Source of the DNA: an uncultured Streptococcus sp.
Lineage (GTDB): Bacteria > Bacillota > Bacilli > Lactobacillales > Streptococcaceae
Direction of reading: 5' to 3'
DNA: 15,594 nucleotides
Assembly (NCBI RefSeq): GCF_959025735.1
Contig: NZ_CAUFJQ010000038.1
Coordinates: 1 to 15,594 of the forward strand
In this document: positions 14,702 to 15,594 of the stretch, piece by piece
Layout of the letters: every line of letters starts with the position of its first letter
Numbering within the stretch: position 1 is the stretch's first letter
The notes under the pieces: model-generated
Told to the model about the DNA's origin: nothing
The model's input: the letters and a program-made list of their open reading frames with translations, nothing else
The model's database searches: none
Made by a program: the position numbers and the translations under genes

Positions 14702-15052
14702 TTAAAGGCTATCTAAAAGATCTTCGAAAATCGTTAGGATCTTCTCCCTTTTTCCAACTGGAAGTTGCTTAATTTTCATATTTACTCTCTTAAGTGAAAG
14801 GCTGTCGGTAGAATCTGAAGACGCTTCGAGTGAATCAAAATTGAAGAATTCTTCAGGCGTTAACTCAAGAGCGACAATGATTTTTTCAAGACTGTGAATG
14901 GTCAGATTCACGTTTTGATTTTCCAATTGATTGATGTATTTTAATCCAAGATCTGCTTGTTCCGATAGCTCCTCTTGACTCATATTTTGTTGTTTTCGCA
15001 AATATTTGACCTTTTGCGCTATATACCGTTGTAAATAATGTTTTGTTTTCAT
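14702..15052 (-). CDS. Small XRE-family helix-turn-helix regulator
   Basis: A 116-residue protein with a lambda-repressor-like domain at about 12-70 (IAQKVKYLRKQQNMSQEELS, LGLKYINQLENQ, TIHSLEKIIVALELTPEEFF), followed by a short acidic linker (DSLEASSDSTDSL) and a helical tail, possibly for dimerisation. It sits between mleR and mleS, on the mleR strand, with no terminator before mleR. ATG 15052 is the likely start, but no ribosome binding site is visible; TTG 15067 is an alternative and is no better. A possible extended -10 (TG-T-TATAAG, 15110-15118) lies about 58 bp upstream. It may act on the mle promoters or be an unrelated neighbour. Confidence 0.8.
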   Translation of the reverse strand: MKTKHYLQRYIAQKVKYLRKQQNMSQEELSEQADLGLKYINQLENQNVNLTIHSLEKIIVALELTPEEFFNFDSLEASSDSTDSLSLKRVNMKIKQLPVGKREKILTIFEDLLDSL

Positions 15053-15442
15053 GTAACCAGAATACAAGTTTTAAATGACAAAAATAACACCTTAAACAAA
15101 ACAAAGTATCTTATAACAAACATATTTTGGATTTATTATCTATGGCTTTTATAGGTATTGATCATCATAAGAAGAAAAAAGAATACCTGAAAACAGTGGA
15201 TCTTTTGATGAGAATAACCTTCTAAAAGGTGGAAAGGAACAGGCTTTTTTAAGAGATGACCATGACTATCTAGGAAGTGATGGATAAACCTATTATTTTG
15301 TTAGCTTTTGAAATCGCATCATTTTCGGTTGTATCGCCTGAACTTTCATTGACTGATTCATTTATATTGTATCATATATAGAACAAAGTGTCATTTGGGG
15401 CAAAAAAGTGCTACAATAGAATAAACTAAATAAGGAGGTCAC
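15053..15442. other. 390-bp intergenic region between the XRE gene and mleS
   Basis: AT-rich, with no convincing gene on either strand. It should hold the divergent promoters of the XRE gene and mleS. Besides the extended -10 at 15409-15417 there is a second candidate for mleS: TTGACT (15349-15354), 17 bp, TCATAT. The dyad TATAT-N6-ATATA (15363-15378) lies upstream of the extended -10 and could be a LysR-type site, though such A/T pairs are common. A 27-codon frame at 15142-15225 has no ribosome binding site. Confidence 0.5.
15409..15417 (+). promoter_or_regulatory. Extended -10 promoter of mleS
   Basis: TG-C-TACAAT, 25 bp before the ATG. The -35 position (TGTCAT) is weak, which suits an activator-dependent promoter. 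Confidence 0.6.
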
Positions 15443-15594
15443 ATGATGACTGCACATGATATTTTAAACAACCCTTTTCTCAATAAAGGAACTGCCTTTA
15501 CCTTGGAGGAACGTAAGCAACTAGGTCTCATTGGCCTCCTGCCACCTTACGTTCAAACCATTGAAGAACAAGCAGCGCAAACTTATGCGCAAAT
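15443..15594 (+). CDS. mleS: Malolactic enzyme, N-terminal part (cut by window end)
   Basis: Fifty codons are present, starting MMTAHDILNNPFLNKGTAFT and including LEERKQLGLIGLLPP and QTIEEQAAQTYAQ. This is the conserved N-terminus of the malic/malolactic enzyme family (NPxLNKGTAFTxxER, LGLxGLLPP). With an mleR-like gene nearby, the malolactic enzyme, which turns L-malate into L-lactate and CO2 with NAD+ and Mn2+ and so raises internal pH, is preferred over NAD-malic enzyme; the deciding residues lie outside the window. AGGAGG (15433-15438) is four bases from the first ATG and seven from the second (15446), so translation may start at the second. A permease gene often follows mleS, but cannot be seen here. 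Confidence 0.85.
   Translation, partial: MMTAHDILNNPFLNKGTAFTLEERKQLGLIGLLPPYVQTIEEQAAQTYAQ

Noticed and set aside
15142..15225. 27-codon frame MAFIGIDHHKKKKEYL... between the XRE gene and mleS
   Set aside because: No ribosome binding site, no recognisable family, and a length expected by chance in AT-rich DNA. A faint resemblance to transposase starts was not enough.

Overview
The window looks like a chromosomal segment of a low-GC Gram-positive coccus, almost certainly a viridans-group Streptococcus. Pointers are an LPXTG cell-wall-anchored protein with a streptococcal-style signal peptide, strong AGGAGG-type ribosome binding sites, TGnTATAAT extended -10 promoters, a SczA/CzcD-like zinc pair, and a malolactic-enzyme locus (mleR, small XRE gene, mleS). 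The species cannot be fixed from the sequence alone.

Layout. (1) 1-494 is a scar: the first 53 codons of a type I restriction specificity gene (hsdS) on the minus strand, a possible C-terminal relic on the plus strand, and a strong terminator. (2) 495-1433 is an AEC-family permease. (3) 1482-5028 is a metal-homeostasis block. A SczA-like TetR regulator, an HXXEE membrane protein and a small membrane protein read leftward. A CzcD-type zinc exporter and a zinc-dependent alcohol dehydrogenase read rightward. A 17-bp palindrome lies between the two arms. (4) 5066-6211 is an LtrA-family membrane protein. (5) 6212-6605 holds the 3' relic of an AraC regulator, a terminator, and a consensus promoter with two copies of a TetR-type palindrome. 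(6) 6606-9055 is a self-regulated ABC-2 exporter operon (ATPase, permease, TetR). (7) 9125-11839 is a solitary 904-residue superfamily 2 helicase with an unusual membrane-helix-like segment. (8) 11995-13413 is an LPXTG-anchored von Willebrand A protein starting at TTG. (9) 13715-15594 is the malolactic locus: LysR regulator mleR and a small XRE regulator on the minus strand, and the start of mleS on the plus strand, cut by the window edge.

How the genes work together. The sczA/czcD region reads as a zinc-efflux switch whose regulator arm may carry two further membrane proteins. The ABC operon reads as a drug or peptide exporter that represses itself through its last gene. The mle region reads as acid-stress malate decarboxylation under a LysR activator. 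Nearly every transcription unit is closed by a clear hairpin terminator, several of them shared by convergent genes.

Nothing here is a clear multi-gene novel defence system. The most promising less-described items are the helicase with a hydrophobic helix, the HXXEE/small-membrane pair downstream of the zinc regulator, and the doubled operator of the ABC operon. There are no tRNA or rRNA genes, CRISPR arrays or intact insertion sequences that I can see.
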